Source: Lumbricus rubellus (taxonomy: Eukaryota > Annelida > Clitellata > Crassiclitellata > Lumbricidae). From it: 64,000 bases of DNA. Both the position numbers and the translations under genes were made by a program. Below the pieces are notes generated by a model that was not told the DNA's origin, did no database searches, and saw nothing but the letters and a program-made list of their open reading frames with translations. Positions 21,301-32,306 of the stretch are shown piece by piece (the stretch's first letter is position 1; each line of letters begins with the position of its first letter). The stretch covers positions 14,632,219 through 14,696,218 of the forward strand of contig OX243822.1 of assembly GCA_945859605.1 (NCBI GenBank), given 5' to 3'.

Positions 21301-24300
21301 TCTTAACATTCCACACTATTTTCTTACCATAATAATTTTTAAATAGTTTTATTATCTCCTCATCCTGCCACATTTTTTTCACTTTATTTTACCATACCTT
21401 CCAATACCATAACTTACCTTATTTTGTCACAACTTACCTTTCCTTAAGGTAACAGAGTGCTCAGCAAGGCAGACAAAGTGATTAATTATCGGTAAAGAGA
21501 GATGAAATTCACCTTAACCGTGTCGAAAAGGTTTCCAGGATCGCAAGTGGCCAAACCGCCAAACAAGATGAGAATTTCTCGGCTGGCGTGACCCGGTACG
21601 TGCCTATCAACCATAACACAAGTAAACACAACAGCTGTCAAACAAGCAAATGTAAAACACTTGGCAAGCATAATTGAAATCAAATTTATAGGGTACAGCC
21701 TAAAGCAGAGGCTTAATAGATTTTTAAGTGGTAGGTCAGCGGCAATATTCTCCAGCAAGTGGTGGGTCAGGATGTTGTAGGCACAAAACATGATCTGGGA
21801 AGAAGCTCAATGAGTCATCCCCTGGAAATTTATGCAAAAGTAATCCTAAATAATGCAGTACTTTTCAAATACAAAACAGTCAAATTAAGTTTTAAAAACC
21901 ATAATATTCACCTGTTATTCTACACATGTCTCATGTACAGCGCCCTTTCCTCCGGCCTCAGCTGAGCTACGACGCTATATAAATCGTCTTATTTTTATTA
22001 TTATAACTATCATTGCAGAAAGAAATAATTGAAGGAAGATTGGAGGAAAGAGGTGCAGAGGAAGGCTAAAATCAGTCATCACTGTGACTTATTTTGCTAA
22101 TTGATGAAATTTTCTTGTTGTTATGACATTTAACATCACTTCGGCTAGTTAGCGCAGAGAGCGCCTCTGAGTAGATTTCTTGAAGAGGCGCTATATAAAT
22201 ACTCTAAATAAATAAATAGACAAAAACTGCTAGACGGGATGATGGAAGAGGGATACAGAGAACTGAAGGACATGGCACAACAGCGGGAAACGTGGAGACA
22301 TTGGACGTTTGGACCTGCTGCTCGGCAGAGAACGTAAAGAAGAAGAACTATCATTACTATAATTATTATTATTACAATGCACCTCCTTTGTTACAAGACC
22401 TAATGAGAAACATGATGCCAAGTGAAAGAGCTCAGAGACTCTTAACCCTTTGAAAACCAAAGTGAAAGAGCTCAGAGACTCTTAACCCTTTGAAAACCAA
22501 AGTGAAAGAGCTCAGAAACTCTTAACCCTTTGAAAAACAAACGGTAGAAAATGGTACATGTATGGGGAAATCCTATACGCTCAGTCGGTAAATGGTTAAA
22601 AGAGCTCAGCCTAACTGAAATACCTGAGACTTTGAGCTGACAACTCCATGGCATTCTGCAGTGATGCTTCTCCCTGACATTGTGAGTTTCGTAGTTTAAC
22701 CAAGCTTGATATGTGTCGCTTTGGATTGCCTAAGGAAACGCAAGAATACATGAAACAAAATATATATGAAAAACCACAGAAAAACCTTCCACGAACGTAT
22801 GCAAAACTTGACAGGTAAAAACTATTCGAGAAACTAAAAAATACCCTCTTGAATTCAAATTCACACCAGTGAACTAGTTAAGCTATTGCTTTGAAGAAAC
22901 TTTTCTATTACTCATGTATTCAAGCCTAAACTCTGTTATATCCCGATTACATTCTTGCCACTGTTCTACTCAATGTTTATTCTGGGGTAACCCTCATTAG
23001 AGGGCTTAGGCCCCTTTCGGACTCTTTAGGACTCTCCTGTTAAGCCGGTTTTTACTGCATCGGTTAAACCACTTTACTCTTTTTTACAATAAAAGTGCGG
23101 ATAAAATAATAATAATCTTTTCTTTAATGAAACGCCTGCAAGACGCACTGCGCTTTACATTTACAAGTTATGCAGTAATCTTAATTAAACGTAACTACCA
23201 CCTGAGCAGACAGCTTTGCAATTACATGGCGCTAATAGCAGCCAACAAATCAAATCCGCCCAACGGGGGCTCGAACTCACTACCTCTCGCACTCTACGCC
23301 AGCGTGTTATCCATTGCGCTACCGGGCCCCCCCATACCTCATAGTAATGCTCATGGTTACTTACCTCCCAGTTCTGTAACAATTTCACATCTCTTGCTCG
23401 TCATTTCAGACAGGCCGAGCTGGCTGATTGGATTCTGGTCGAAAAATTCGTCGACAAAATTCTCCAGAAGCTTTCATAAAAATGGACAAATATATAAGAA
23501 TGCTTATTAATATATAATTATATGCATTATATGTGGCGCCGCACACCGAAATCAGCATTAAGTCGAAGATTACACATTGATCAGAGATATTAGGGAAATA
23601 GTATGTTTGTGATTTTTAATTTTTTTTACAAAATTTAATCCCCCAAAAAATGGGGGCGGGGGAATTTTCGTAATTCCTCCCATAAAGGCGTGTAATCTAA
23701 AGACGGATACAATCTGGCATCTTCAAACAGCCGATTCAGAATAGCATCACTAAAGCAGGGAAATTAAAAACGAAAGGAAGCAAATCTCAAAAGGACAAAG
23801 ACTTATATAAGAATCTGTACTGGCAAGCGGAGTGGCTAGAAACCTTGAGAGTGGCAAGCTGTCTGTTCGGACGAAGATCCTGATCATTCATCGCATTCGA
23901 CATGTCAATGACAACGCACAGATGACGCATCTAAAACAGAAAACATGCATTTACATGTCGGTGGTTCATCCACAATCTACTGTGGGGTGCGGTGGTGTAG
24001 TGGTGGCGTCGTTGCCTTGGAGTCGGAGGGTTGCGGGTTCGAATCCACCTCAAGTCGCCGTGTAAGAACCTTGGGCAAGTCCTTCACTCGCAATTGCTCA
24101 GCGTTTCGGCGTGAAACTCCGATGCAGTGTCCGCTCTGCATTCGGGAGCGCCTCTGAGTAGTGAGAGAGAGCTTGATGGGGTGCTATAACAAGTACACAT
24201 ACAAACATACTGGGTCTCTGCGTTGGTCAGGCACTGCATTGAAACCCCCCACCCCATGTATCTGAAGGAACTTTGCCACATTGATGCTTCCATTCATTCT

Positions 24301-25207
24301 GTGAACAGATCAAGTATAACAGTTGCTTGATCTGCCGTTACTTGCATTCATCCACACAAAACTCGACATCAACAGTAAACAAAACCAACTCCTGATGACT
24401 ATTATATTATACCATGCCGAGTTTGACGTTAACGGGTCGGTCAAGAAGTCGCCGTCGCTTCGACTTCTGGATGACATCCTCGACGGACGCCTGCAGCGAT
24501 CCAGCTTCATCCTCCTGAAGAATCTCCCTAAGGAAGGCAAAGAAGACATCAGAAATCTGACAACTGCTGGCTCTTTCTACTGTCTTCTCAAGACCTTTCT
24601 TTTTGACCACGCCTGGGTTGGGAGCGCCTCTGAGTAGAGATCTTGAAGGGGCCATATATAAATTTATGTGATTGATCGATTGGTCTTACATTGACAACAA
24701 ATGCGCAGGATTCTGAGTGGCATAAGTGAAAAGTGATGCTTTTTCTTAAACGCTTAACAAACGAACGCGTAATAACATCTACACTGTTTTCTACAGGAAA
24801 CCAATACAGCATGCTGCTAAAGGGTTAACACATGTATCACTGATTCACTATTATTAAATTTTAATTTTATACTCAAAAGAACAACTGCAACTCGTTGCTA
24901 AAGGGTTAACACATCATTATCATTTAAATTTCATTTTATTGTTCAAAAACCTAGAGAAAATGGTAAAAAAGCAGCAAATGTGGAGCAGAAAACTTCAAGA
25001 TATCTCAGTCACGCAGTATTTGAAGCCCAGTTATCGTGACTGACAATCTAACACGCCAACCAACAGACTAACCTTGCACCGATGACCAATCTAGACAATC
25101 TTAAATTAGCACTTAACCATTTCGTGATTATACTAAAAAAATTACACTTACCAGGTTTTCTCGTATTCTGCCTCCCACGAATAACCCTGCTCTGGTTCGT
25201 CAACCAT
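15373..25207 (-). CDS. GTF2H2: General transcription factor IIH subunit 2 (p44), complete
   Basis: Core TFIIH subunit p44. It binds and stimulates the XPD helicase in nucleotide-excision repair and RNA polymerase II initiation in the nucleus. Minus-strand exons in order: 25207-25152, 24527-24413, 23930-23844, 23470-23365, 22729-22624, 21603-21513, 20714-20627, 20040-19964, 18427-18397, 18175-18121, 17370-17264, 16571-16466, 16102-16063, 15483-15373. All introns are GT-AG and all phases agree, giving 391 aa (human about 395). The von Willebrand-like domain starts at [14 protein letters not shown] (58 onward). [14 protein letters not shown] and [14 protein letters not shown] follow. The first zinc site is [14 protein letters not shown] (289-306). 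The C-terminal C4C4 RING uses CYAC (344), CVQC (359), CVDC (367) and CPGC (381). All eight ligands are present, so the protein looks functional. Introns hold SINEs, LINE tails and minisatellites. Confidence 0.96.
15828..15990 (+). mobile_element. LINE 3' end in GTF2H2 intron
   Basis: Spells a polymerase C-terminal tail ([18 protein letters not shown], then [17 protein letters not shown] across the tail). It ends GGGAGCGCTTCTGAAAGG ... GCGCTTTATAAATGGTC plus (GATACAATAC)n. A near-identical end occurs at 17885-18085. Confidence 0.7.
16740..16990. repeat. 18-bp minisatellite in GTF2H2 intron
   Basis: About 14 tandem copies of ATTCAAAACCTGTCAATG with a few variants. It lies between exons 16571-16466 and 17370-17264. 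The long plus-strand frame through it is an artefact of an 18-bp unit. Confidence 0.92.
17885..18085 (+). mobile_element. LINE 3' end in GTF2H2 intron
   Basis: Same family as 15828-15990: CCACCATCAGTTCGCTC near the start, then GGGAGCACTTCTGAAAGG and GCGCTTTATAAATGGTCAGA, tail ACAATACAAT. It ends about 35 bp before the 18121 donor, on the opposite strand to the gene. Confidence 0.7.
18715..19420. repeat. Two-phase minisatellite in GTF2H2 intron
   Basis: The first half (to about 19070) is a unit near 35-36 bp (ATGTCCAATGGAGATTAAAA, then TAGGTTGGTCAAAAT). The second half (19080-19370) is a longer compound unit of roughly 62-63 bp that alternates TTGGTTTGCCAAAATATG with ATTTTATAAAATGTCCCATG. The second part seems to be a higher-order derivative of the first. 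Confidence 0.92.
19735..19955 (+). mobile_element. tRNA-derived SINE family 1
   Basis: The head is diverged, but the B box GGTTCGTATCC and the family body are clear, ending GGGGCGCTATAACAAGTGCA and (CAAA)n/(CATA)n. Its tail stops about 9 bp from the donor of GTF2H2 exon 20040-19964, on the opposite strand. Confidence 0.85.
20163..20391 (-). mobile_element. tRNA-derived SINE family 1
   Basis: Full-length reverse copy: the (TTTG)n tail complement at 20163, TAGCGCCCTTCAAGCTCTC, and head complement ACCACTAAACCACCATGCCC at 20391. Confidence 0.88.
22155..22345 (+). mobile_element. Retroposon tail plus LINE C-terminal fragment
   Basis: Bases 22155-22218 are a tail (GAGCGCCTCTGAGTAG ... GGCGCTATATAAATAC, (AAAT)n). 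Bases 22220-22341 spell [20 protein letters not shown] and a stop, resembling the extreme C-terminus of RTE-type polymerases. Confidence 0.6.
22420..22545. repeat. 40-bp tandem triplication in GTF2H2 intron
   Basis: Three copies of AGTGAAAGAGCTCAGAGACT followed by CTTAACCCTTTGAAAA(C)CAA. Confidence 0.85.
23105..23333 (-). mobile_element. tRNA-derived SINE family 2
   Basis: The minus strand starts at 23333 with a tRNA-like head: GCCCGGTAGCGCAATGGATA (A box) and GAGTTCGAGCCCC (B box), with a weak acceptor stem. The body runs AATTAAGATTACTGCATAAC ... AAGCGCAGTGCGTCTTGCAG to an (ATT)n tail. The same body without the head recurs at 42129-42310. The body and tail argue for a SINE rather than a working tRNA gene. 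Confidence 0.8.
23981..24209 (+). mobile_element. tRNA-derived SINE family 1, full length
   Basis: Good reference copy: head TGTGGGGTGCGGTGGTGTAG, B box GGTTCGAATCC, GGGCAAGTCCTTCACTCG, CAGTGTCCGCTCTGCATTCG, GAGCGCCTCTGAGTAG, and end GGTGCTATAACAAGTACACA. Confidence 0.9.
24605..24675 (+). mobile_element. Retroposon 3' tail
   Basis: GCCTGGGTTGGGAGCGCCTC, then TTGAAGGGGCCATATATAAA, in the first GTF2H2 intron. Only the tail is recognised. Confidence 0.6.
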
Positions 25208-25925
25208 CCCGTCCTAGGTATGTATGTGAGCACTAGCTATGGTAATTGTTTCTGCAGCAAATCTACAAACAGTTCAATGCAGAATACGTCACTACGACTG
25301 TGGTCATGATATTGGGAGTTGTTGCACACCGGGAGCTATCCTTGACTGATCAACCGACAAACACGGTTCCCGATACTGCAATTACGCCCTGCTCTTTCAT
25401 TGCAAGAATCTGGGCGATGTTGCTTTTAGTTTCTAATAAAAAAAATAATTAAATATTGCATAGAGGTAAAAGGTAAAGAAACTCGCCCATCTCTACAGTA
25501 CTGTTATGAACGCTGTGGTAAATCCGTGACCAACGAAAGTCATATATTATCGCTCATATAAAATCGCTCATATAAAAAAACTCCCAAAATATTAACAAAG
25601 AGCGTCCCGAATCAAGTATAATTTGCATTACAGCAAATGAACTCTTATTTTAACATATACCTGACTTATAAGCCTGGCAGGATTTTTCTGAACTCAAGTG
25701 CAATGCGTGTTTCAAATTCACAGTAGGACCGAAGGCTCGGTCTAATATCGACAATTTATAAACATAGAATGCTACATGCATTGTTATGTATTAATAGTAA
25801 CTATTAATACATGATATCAATGGCTGCATGCAGGGACCATGGACATCATATTAATCACTTTTATTCATTCATTCATTCCGAGTATTTATTATAGTCATTT
25901 CATTTTTATAATAATTATTATGTAC
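25208..25925. other. 5' flank of GTF2H2
   Basis: Upstream of the GTF2H2 start codon. AT-rich, with no TATA box or CpG-rich stretch that I would defend as a promoter. The 5' UTR and transcription start are not placed. Confidence 0.4.
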
Positions 25926-25929
25926 GCCC

Positions 25930-27426
25930 ATGGGCGGAGACCTAGGGGGGGACAGCGGGGGACGGTCCCCCCCAAAGAATGTGGTGGGGGGACGGTCCAT
26001 GTATTTGTCCCCCCCCAAACTTTAAGTGTCAGGACATGAACACTTGATGAACATACTGCAGGCGACTGAGGACGTTACAAGGAGATTTTCGAACAATTAA
26101 CTTAAAGCCTATTCAACACAATTAGAGCGATGCCACAAATGACCCGGGATGCATCAACGTCTCTTTTTGAAAACACATTACTTGAACACCCTTATATTTT
26201 TTCTTTATGAAGTTATATAAATGTAGTAAAATTACAGTATTCAAATAATTATTAGAAAAAATTGAACAAATCTTCGAAAAAACTTCTCGATCTGATCATG
26301 AATCGAATTTAATTTCAACTTAACTAGTGTAGATTCGACAATATAAGATCGGTTTAATTGAGATCCATAATTCAATCACAACCAATTAATATTATAATCA
26401 TTGAAGCCATCTAATGTTAGATTCATCCACTTCCATCAAATTCTTCCCATCTTTTTCGTCCACCACAAGGCCGTAGCCAGGATTTGATTTGAGGGAGGGG
26501 GGTTTCTTCGGCGTAGAATTTATGACGACCATTTTGTAGTCGTCCAAATTTCTGAAACACCTTTTTTTAGTAGTCACAATTTCTTAGAGACACCTTTTCA
26601 CCATTTTTAGTCATAAAAATTTCTGAAAACACCTTTTTTAGTTGTCACAATTTATTGAGACACCTTTTCTGAAGACAGCTTTTTTTTAGTCGTCAAAATT
26701 TCTATACATCTTGTTTTATTCGTCCAAAGTTCTGAAAACACCTTTTTTAGTCGTCAAAATTTCTATACATCTTTTTTTATTCGTCCAAAGTTCTGAAACA
26801 CCTCTTTTAGTCGTAAAAATTTCTATACATCTTGTTTATTCGTCCAAAGTTTTGAAAACACCTTTTTTAGTCGTCAAAATTCCTTTACATCTTGTTTTAT
26901 TCGTCCAATGATCTGAAAACACCCTTTTTAGTCATCAAAATTTCTATACACCTTGTTTTAGTCGTCAAAATTTCTGAACATTTCTTTAACTATTAAGCAT
27001 TTCTAAAGACACCTTTTTAGTCATCAATATTTTTGAATAAACCTTTTTTATGTCTGTCAAAATCACTGAAAACACCTTTTTTTAGTTGTCACAATTTCTG
27101 GAGACACCTTTTCATCTTTTCTTAGTCGTCCACATTTCTACACACCATGTTTTATTCGTCCAAATGAATTTTCTGAAAACACCTTTTTTAGTCGTCAAAA
27201 TTTCTATACACGTTGTTTTAGTCGTCAAAATTTCTGGACTTTTCACAATCAACATTTCTAAAGACACCCTTTTAGTCATAAAAAGTTCTGAAGAAACCTT
27301 TTTTAGGTGTGTCAAAATTTCTGCAGACACCTTTTTTAGTCGTCAAAATTCCTTTATTTTGTCGTCACAATGTTTTCGGCCGCTTGTCCGTCCCCCCCCA
27401 AAGTTCGGACCAGGTCTCCGCCTATG
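25930..27426. mobile_element. Candidate foldback DNA element carrying a minisatellite
   Basis: Inverted ends CATGGGCGGAGACCT and complement of CATAGGCGGAGACCT (14 of 15). Adjacent GGGGACGGTCCCCCCC and GTCCCCCCCCAAAGTTCGGA are also partly inverted. Target duplication is unclear (TGTACGCC/TGTACAGT). The related outer motif CATGG(G/T)CGGAGTTT bounds 30676-30863. Most of the right half is the tandem array 26508-27366. Confidence 0.55.
26508..27366. repeat. Degenerate minisatellite ACACCTTTTTTAGTCGTCAAAATTTCT
   Basis: Over 20 imperfect copies of a roughly 28-34-bp unit built from ACACCTTTTTTAGTCGTCAA and AATTTCT. Some units carry TATTCGTCCAAAGTTCTGAA instead. Confidence 0.9.
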
Positions 27427-27665
27427 TGTACAGTACGCCTGCCCGGGAAGTTAATTAAGAGGCTGCAAAAGCAATTAGATAATAAAATACAGGGACCTAT
27501 AATGAACAATGTTGGAATCTCTTTCAAGTGCAGCAGTCAAAGGGTTTTGCAAGACCTTCGGCAATATAGGCCTAATAATACACTCCCATTCTACTACTCA
27601 GCTACTATACAATCATAGATGTATCTTAATCTCTAGCAAAAATAAATCACGCCAAAATGTGTCAG

Positions 27666-27811
27666 CAGGGTGAGAATTTCCGGGGGGGTTGGGGGGGTTC
27701 AACCCCTCCAGTCTTTCTTAGAGCCCCATGTTAAAGTATGTTTTTCATACCCCAATTTCAAATTTATCATAGGCCAACCCCCCCAGTTATTTTTCCACAA
27801 TTCTCATACTG
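27666..27811 (-). mobile_element. hAT-type MITE family A
   Basis: 146 bp with ends CAGGGTGAGAATTT and complement of AATTCTCATACTG. Perfect 8-bp target duplication TGTGTCAG at 27658-27665 and 27812-27819. Contains the family core (GGTTCAACCCC, GAGCCCCATGTTAAAGTATG). Confidence 0.92.
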
Positions 27812-27819
27812 TGTGTCAG

Positions 27820-28320
27820 ACAGATCTTATTAAATTCTCTGGCTGTTTCGAGACTTAAGAAATTCCCTGAGTTTTCTTTGCTTTCCAGAGTCGTGGCCAA
27901 TGGCCACCCTGTTGAGATAGGCCCTACAGGACATTTTCAGCTTTCCGTCCCAGGCTGTAAGTCTATTCTAATAGTTTTAGTATTATAATATTGCTGTTGT
28001 AGGCTAATCGTTATGATGAATCGATCGATTTGTGTAGGCCTACACACCGATTTTGTAATTGTCCAGTAACAGAGACTTGAGATGCACAACGCCTATGTAA
28101 GTGTAACACTCATGATTACAACATCTACTCCACTCACCATTTGATCCATCCATCCATCCACTTAAAAATATAACTCGACCATCTAGGATTCTAGGCGCTA
28201 CTCATCCGCACACTGATGATTGATGAACCTGTCCATCTATGCAATTCATCAATCCATTTATCCATCCATTCATCAATCCATCCATCCATCCATCGAAACA
28301 ACCAACCAATCAATCCAATG
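27820..28320. other. Intergenic
   Basis: Low-complexity (CATC)n at 28135-28310; otherwise nothing recognised. Confidence 0.5.
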
Positions 28321-28494
28321 TAGGGCGCGGTGGTGTAGTGGTGGCGTCGTTGCCTTGGAGCCGGAAGGTTCGAGGTTAGAATCCACCTCGCCGCGTAAGG
28401 ACCTTGGGCAAGTCCTTCACTCACAATTGGAGCGCCTCTGAGTAGAGAGAGCTTGAAGGGGCGCTATAACAAGTGCACATACATACAAACAAAG
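28321..28494 (+). mobile_element. tRNA-derived SINE family 1, internally deleted
   Basis: Head and body as in the family, but about 65 bp is missing between CACTCACAATTG and GAGCGCCTCTGAGTAG. It ends GGGGCGCTATAACAAGTGCA, (CATA/CAAA)n. Confidence 0.85.
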
Positions 28495-29246
28495 ATGTAA
28501 TAATCACCAGTCTATCCCATCTGTCTACCCACCAACCCATGAAAAAGGCTAGAAAAGCTAGATTGAGAATTTGTCTGAGAAATACATGGAATACTCAGTT
28601 GGGGGTTGGGGGATCCCTCTCACCATGGAAGGGGGTGGATGAAATCCCAAATTTCACTATAGGCCACCCATCCATCAAATGCCATACATGTAAATAAATG
28701 ACTTGAAAATTAGAACACAAAAATCTCAAGACGTCATACACAAACAATATATTATTGCCAACCATTTCAATATTGTCTACTCATGAATATGCACAAAATA
28801 TGCAAATAATAACCACAGGCAGATAATTATTCCGACTTTATCCATCGACAAACACAAACTGTGAAACTCTCGTGAACAAACATCCTGCCAGCATCGCCAC
28901 ATGGGTCACCAACTGCATGTGGGACACACCCAGGGCCCATACGGGTGCTTTCAAACGACTATATGGTCCACTGGCAGGGACATATAATTATATACCATAT
29001 TCTATGCATATAATAATTATATAACATTACTTTCATACACTATGCTGTATATAATATTTATATATATGCACACAAAGCGAATACGAGATGATTTCAGGCT
29101 TGTATATACATATTTTACACATTTGTGCATGGCAAACGCATGAATGCCAGCACGTCAGAGTCAAGGTTTTACAGTATATAATATATGCATCACAATTAAA
29201 TAGCGAGATGGGTTTAACACGAGTCTTCATTTTGCGTGGTCGCCGC

Positions 29247-30635
29247 CAGTGATATTTCAGTTCTAAAAATAATTCCCAATTTCAGTTCTAATTCAGTTCT
29301 AAGACTCTAATTTCAGTTCTATTTCTATTCCTATTCTGAAAATAATTCCTATTTCAGTTCTAATTCAAGTTCTGAAATAATTTCAGTTCTAATTCAAGTT
29401 CTGAAATAATTTCAGTTCTAATTCACGTTCTGAAATAATTTAAGTTCTAATTTAGGTTCAGAAATAATTTCATTTCTATGCGCCTAATAAAAGTTCTAAA
29501 AAAAAATGTCAGTTCTGGAATGGACCATCTTCGACGGCTAAACACAAGTTCAACAGGTGTAACTTGTAAAGTCAGATCTCCTATGTTGAAAATTGCGGTC
29601 AAAATTTCCACCCATCAGCAATATCTCTACTTTTAAGACAAATGTCCGAAGTCAATGAATCTTGAAATAATTATGAGAAAAGGTCTATCCACTGTACTAA
29701 AATCATCTAGGCCTACCCTTCAAATACCCCAGTACAGGGTATACCATCCAAGTCCTATGATTCTGCCTGCATGCTGCAGTTCGCCATTGTAATGTGCACA
29801 CAGTCTCTGATCCATTAATCGGTTTCAAAATCACAGAAGTTCCAATAGCCAGCCACAAAATGGCCAATGGACACCTCTTACCCCCCCCCCCCCATCCTCA
29901 TAACATGATAGGACATAATATATATGTCCTATCCCCAAGCATCTAGGTAAGTTAGATCATTTATGTTTATCTATAAGTCTAGGTAATAATGACTCTTACC
30001 CTATCAGCATAATTATTATTGCCAAGTCTATTGAGGTGTCAAAATGTCAAACTCGATTTCAGCCTATGCATGCCGCTGATGCTTGATATGTGTGCAAGAT
30101 CAATACACACCTTGGGTATCTATAGGCCCATGTTCAAACATTTACCATCGTTCCTCCCGTAACCCATACAGGCTATGCATCAATGCACCTGTAATTTACT
30201 TCCTTCGCCTTGTGTTCAGCGGTGCCCAGTCATCCGTCACATTAATTACTCAATTGACAGGTTGTTTGACTAAAGATCCTGTGTCTTAAAACTGTAAGAT
30301 GGCCCCTATGTTTGAGTGATTCAGAAAGCAAACGGAGTATCTTAATTCGTTGTCCGGGAGGAGGGGAAATATTTCCGCGAAGATTACTGATCTTAATGGT
30401 TCTCATAAATGGATTGTCTGACTTTATACAGACATGCACAGAAATCATCGTAGTGTAATAATTTTCGTTCTGAAATAATTTCTATTTCTATTCCTATTTC
30501 ACTTCTCTGAGGCGTATTTCAGTTCTATTTCTATTCTCGTTCTCAAAATAATTCCCAATTTTCGTTCTTATTCACGTTAACGGAAATTCATAATTTTACT
30601 TCTAATTTCTATTTCCGTTAATGAAAATATCACTG
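29247..30635. mobile_element. Non-autonomous hAT-type element with subterminal repeats
   Basis: 1389 bp with ends CAGTGATATTT and complement of AAATATCACTG. Perfect 8-bp duplication GTCGCCGC at 29239-29246 and 30636-30643. Both subterminal regions are filled with variants of TTCAGTTCTAATTCAAGTTC TGAAATAA, as is common in hAT elements. No transposase frame was found. Confidence 0.9.
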
Positions 30636-30675
30636 GTCGCCGCTCGCATATGTCAGATGTACAAAATGAGACAGC

Positions 30676-30863
30676 CATGGGCGGAGTTTGGTTTCCGTTC
30701 TTGGAGGGGGGGGGGGCAACCCCAAGTGTGGGCCTTATTAGGGAGGGGGGGCTAACCCCGAAAATGGATACCATTTTCATGATAAAAAAATTGAATCTGG
30801 GCCTTCTTGGAGGGGCTTAGCCCACATCCCCGCCCTCCCAGCCCCTGATAAACTCCGACCATG
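30676..30863. mobile_element. MITE with CATGG(G/T)CGGAGTTT ends
   Basis: 188 bp. Inverted ends match at 13 of 14 bases. The 8-bp duplication is GAGACAGC (30668-30675) and GGGACAGC (30864-30871), 7 of 8. Confidence 0.75.
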
Positions 30864-31159
30864 GGGACAGCACTCAAAGCAAACAACTGAAATAAAATAA
30901 TTACAGAAATTATGATATGATAAATATGAATTGAACGAGCATTTCATTCAACTGATATAGTCTCTCGACTGACACAACTGTTTCACGTTGCAGAAATTGT
31001 ACGCTTTGCTCTTAAATCGAGAATCGTCATACGGATAAATTGAAAAACTTGTGGAGCACAAGGTTTCATGCTCCTGGGTAGTACTGAGATCGGTATAAAT
31101 AATTATCGTTGCGGTGGTGACATAGGTAGTATATCTGCGGCTAGCTATAAATCACAACA

Positions 31160-31425
31160 AAAAGCGATCATCATAATCACATCATCATCACAATCACATC
31201 ATCATCGTCGTCATCATCATCATCATCAAGGAAATCACCAACCATCATCAGTTAAAAGAGCGCTAATACATCATTATCATCACTATTATCATTACTGCCA
31301 ATCATCATCAATAATTATATCATCATCATCATCATACAGGAAACGACCATTCATTATGAATCACATGATCATCATCGTCGTCATCATCATCATCGTCGTC
31401 GTCGTCATCATCATCATCCAATAAA
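31160..31425. repeat. (ATC)n microsatellite region
   Basis: Interrupted ATC/TCA/TCG triplets. Confidence 0.88.
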
Positions 31426-32150
31426 ACAAATCACAACACCTAGACAGCAAGTCACAACCACAAACATGCAATCAAGCCTTCCATGACACTTCCCTCAGAA
31501 ACCTCAATTCTTCATCCACTGCTGTACGTTACCCGCAAGACAGTATCAAAGTGGGTCTAATATACCATGTGAAGATCTTGCCCAGTGCTGAGAAACTTTG
31601 GCAACTCATAAAATTACAAATTTACAATCTAAGTCTTCCAAAGCTTGGCACTTAAGTGGTCTCCGATATCCACCACACCGCTCCCAGTTAAGACTGAATC
31701 AAACGAAAAAAGCAGCAAAGTCACGGTTAAAACAGCATCGGTCAAAATATCTGGCACACGAGAACAAAGACCTTATAGCCAGGTATCAGTAAACACTAAA
31801 CAGCTTCTAATTCTCAAATGCCTAGGTCACTCTAAGTACCGTAACTGTTCCTTTCTACCTGACAGCACATGCACATTCATCTGACGTTACACTGACGCTG
31901 TCAGCTAGAAGTCAAATCAAACAAGAGAACGGACTTGCACACAACACACACACACACTCAGTTTGACATAAATGCTCTTAAGTGGTTATAAGTGACCACC
32001 TTTACATTCATTTGGGTAACAACGAGAAAAGCATGACTGACCCGGTGAAACAGGGATTTACTGACCAGTTTACAGCCAAATAACGACTATGACCTCGTTG
32101 AAATGACCAGCTACCAACACATTATTATACAACCACAACTTCGAAGCTGA
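31426..32150. other. Intergenic
   Basis: No gene, element or fixed repeat recognised. Confidence 0.4.
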
Positions 32151-32158
32151 CCCATGAC

Positions 32159-32298
32159 CCGTGTAAGAATTGTGGAAAAATAACTGGGGGGTTGGACCAT
32201 TATCCACTTGGAATCAGGGTGTGAAAAACATACTTCAACATGGGGCTCTAAGAAAGACTGGGGGTTGAAACCCCCAACCCCCGGCAATTCTCACCCTG
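32159..32298 (+). mobile_element. hAT-type MITE family A
   Basis: 140 bp with ends CGTGTAAGAATTG and complement of CAATTCTCACCCTG. Perfect 8-bp duplication CCCATGAC at 32151-32158 and 32299-32306. Confidence 0.93.
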
Positions 32299-32306
32299 CC
32301 CATGAC

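Noticed and set aside
23255..23333. Functional tRNA gene on the minus strand
   Set aside because: The acceptor stem is weak, and the sequence continues into a SINE body and (ATT)n tail that recurs elsewhere.
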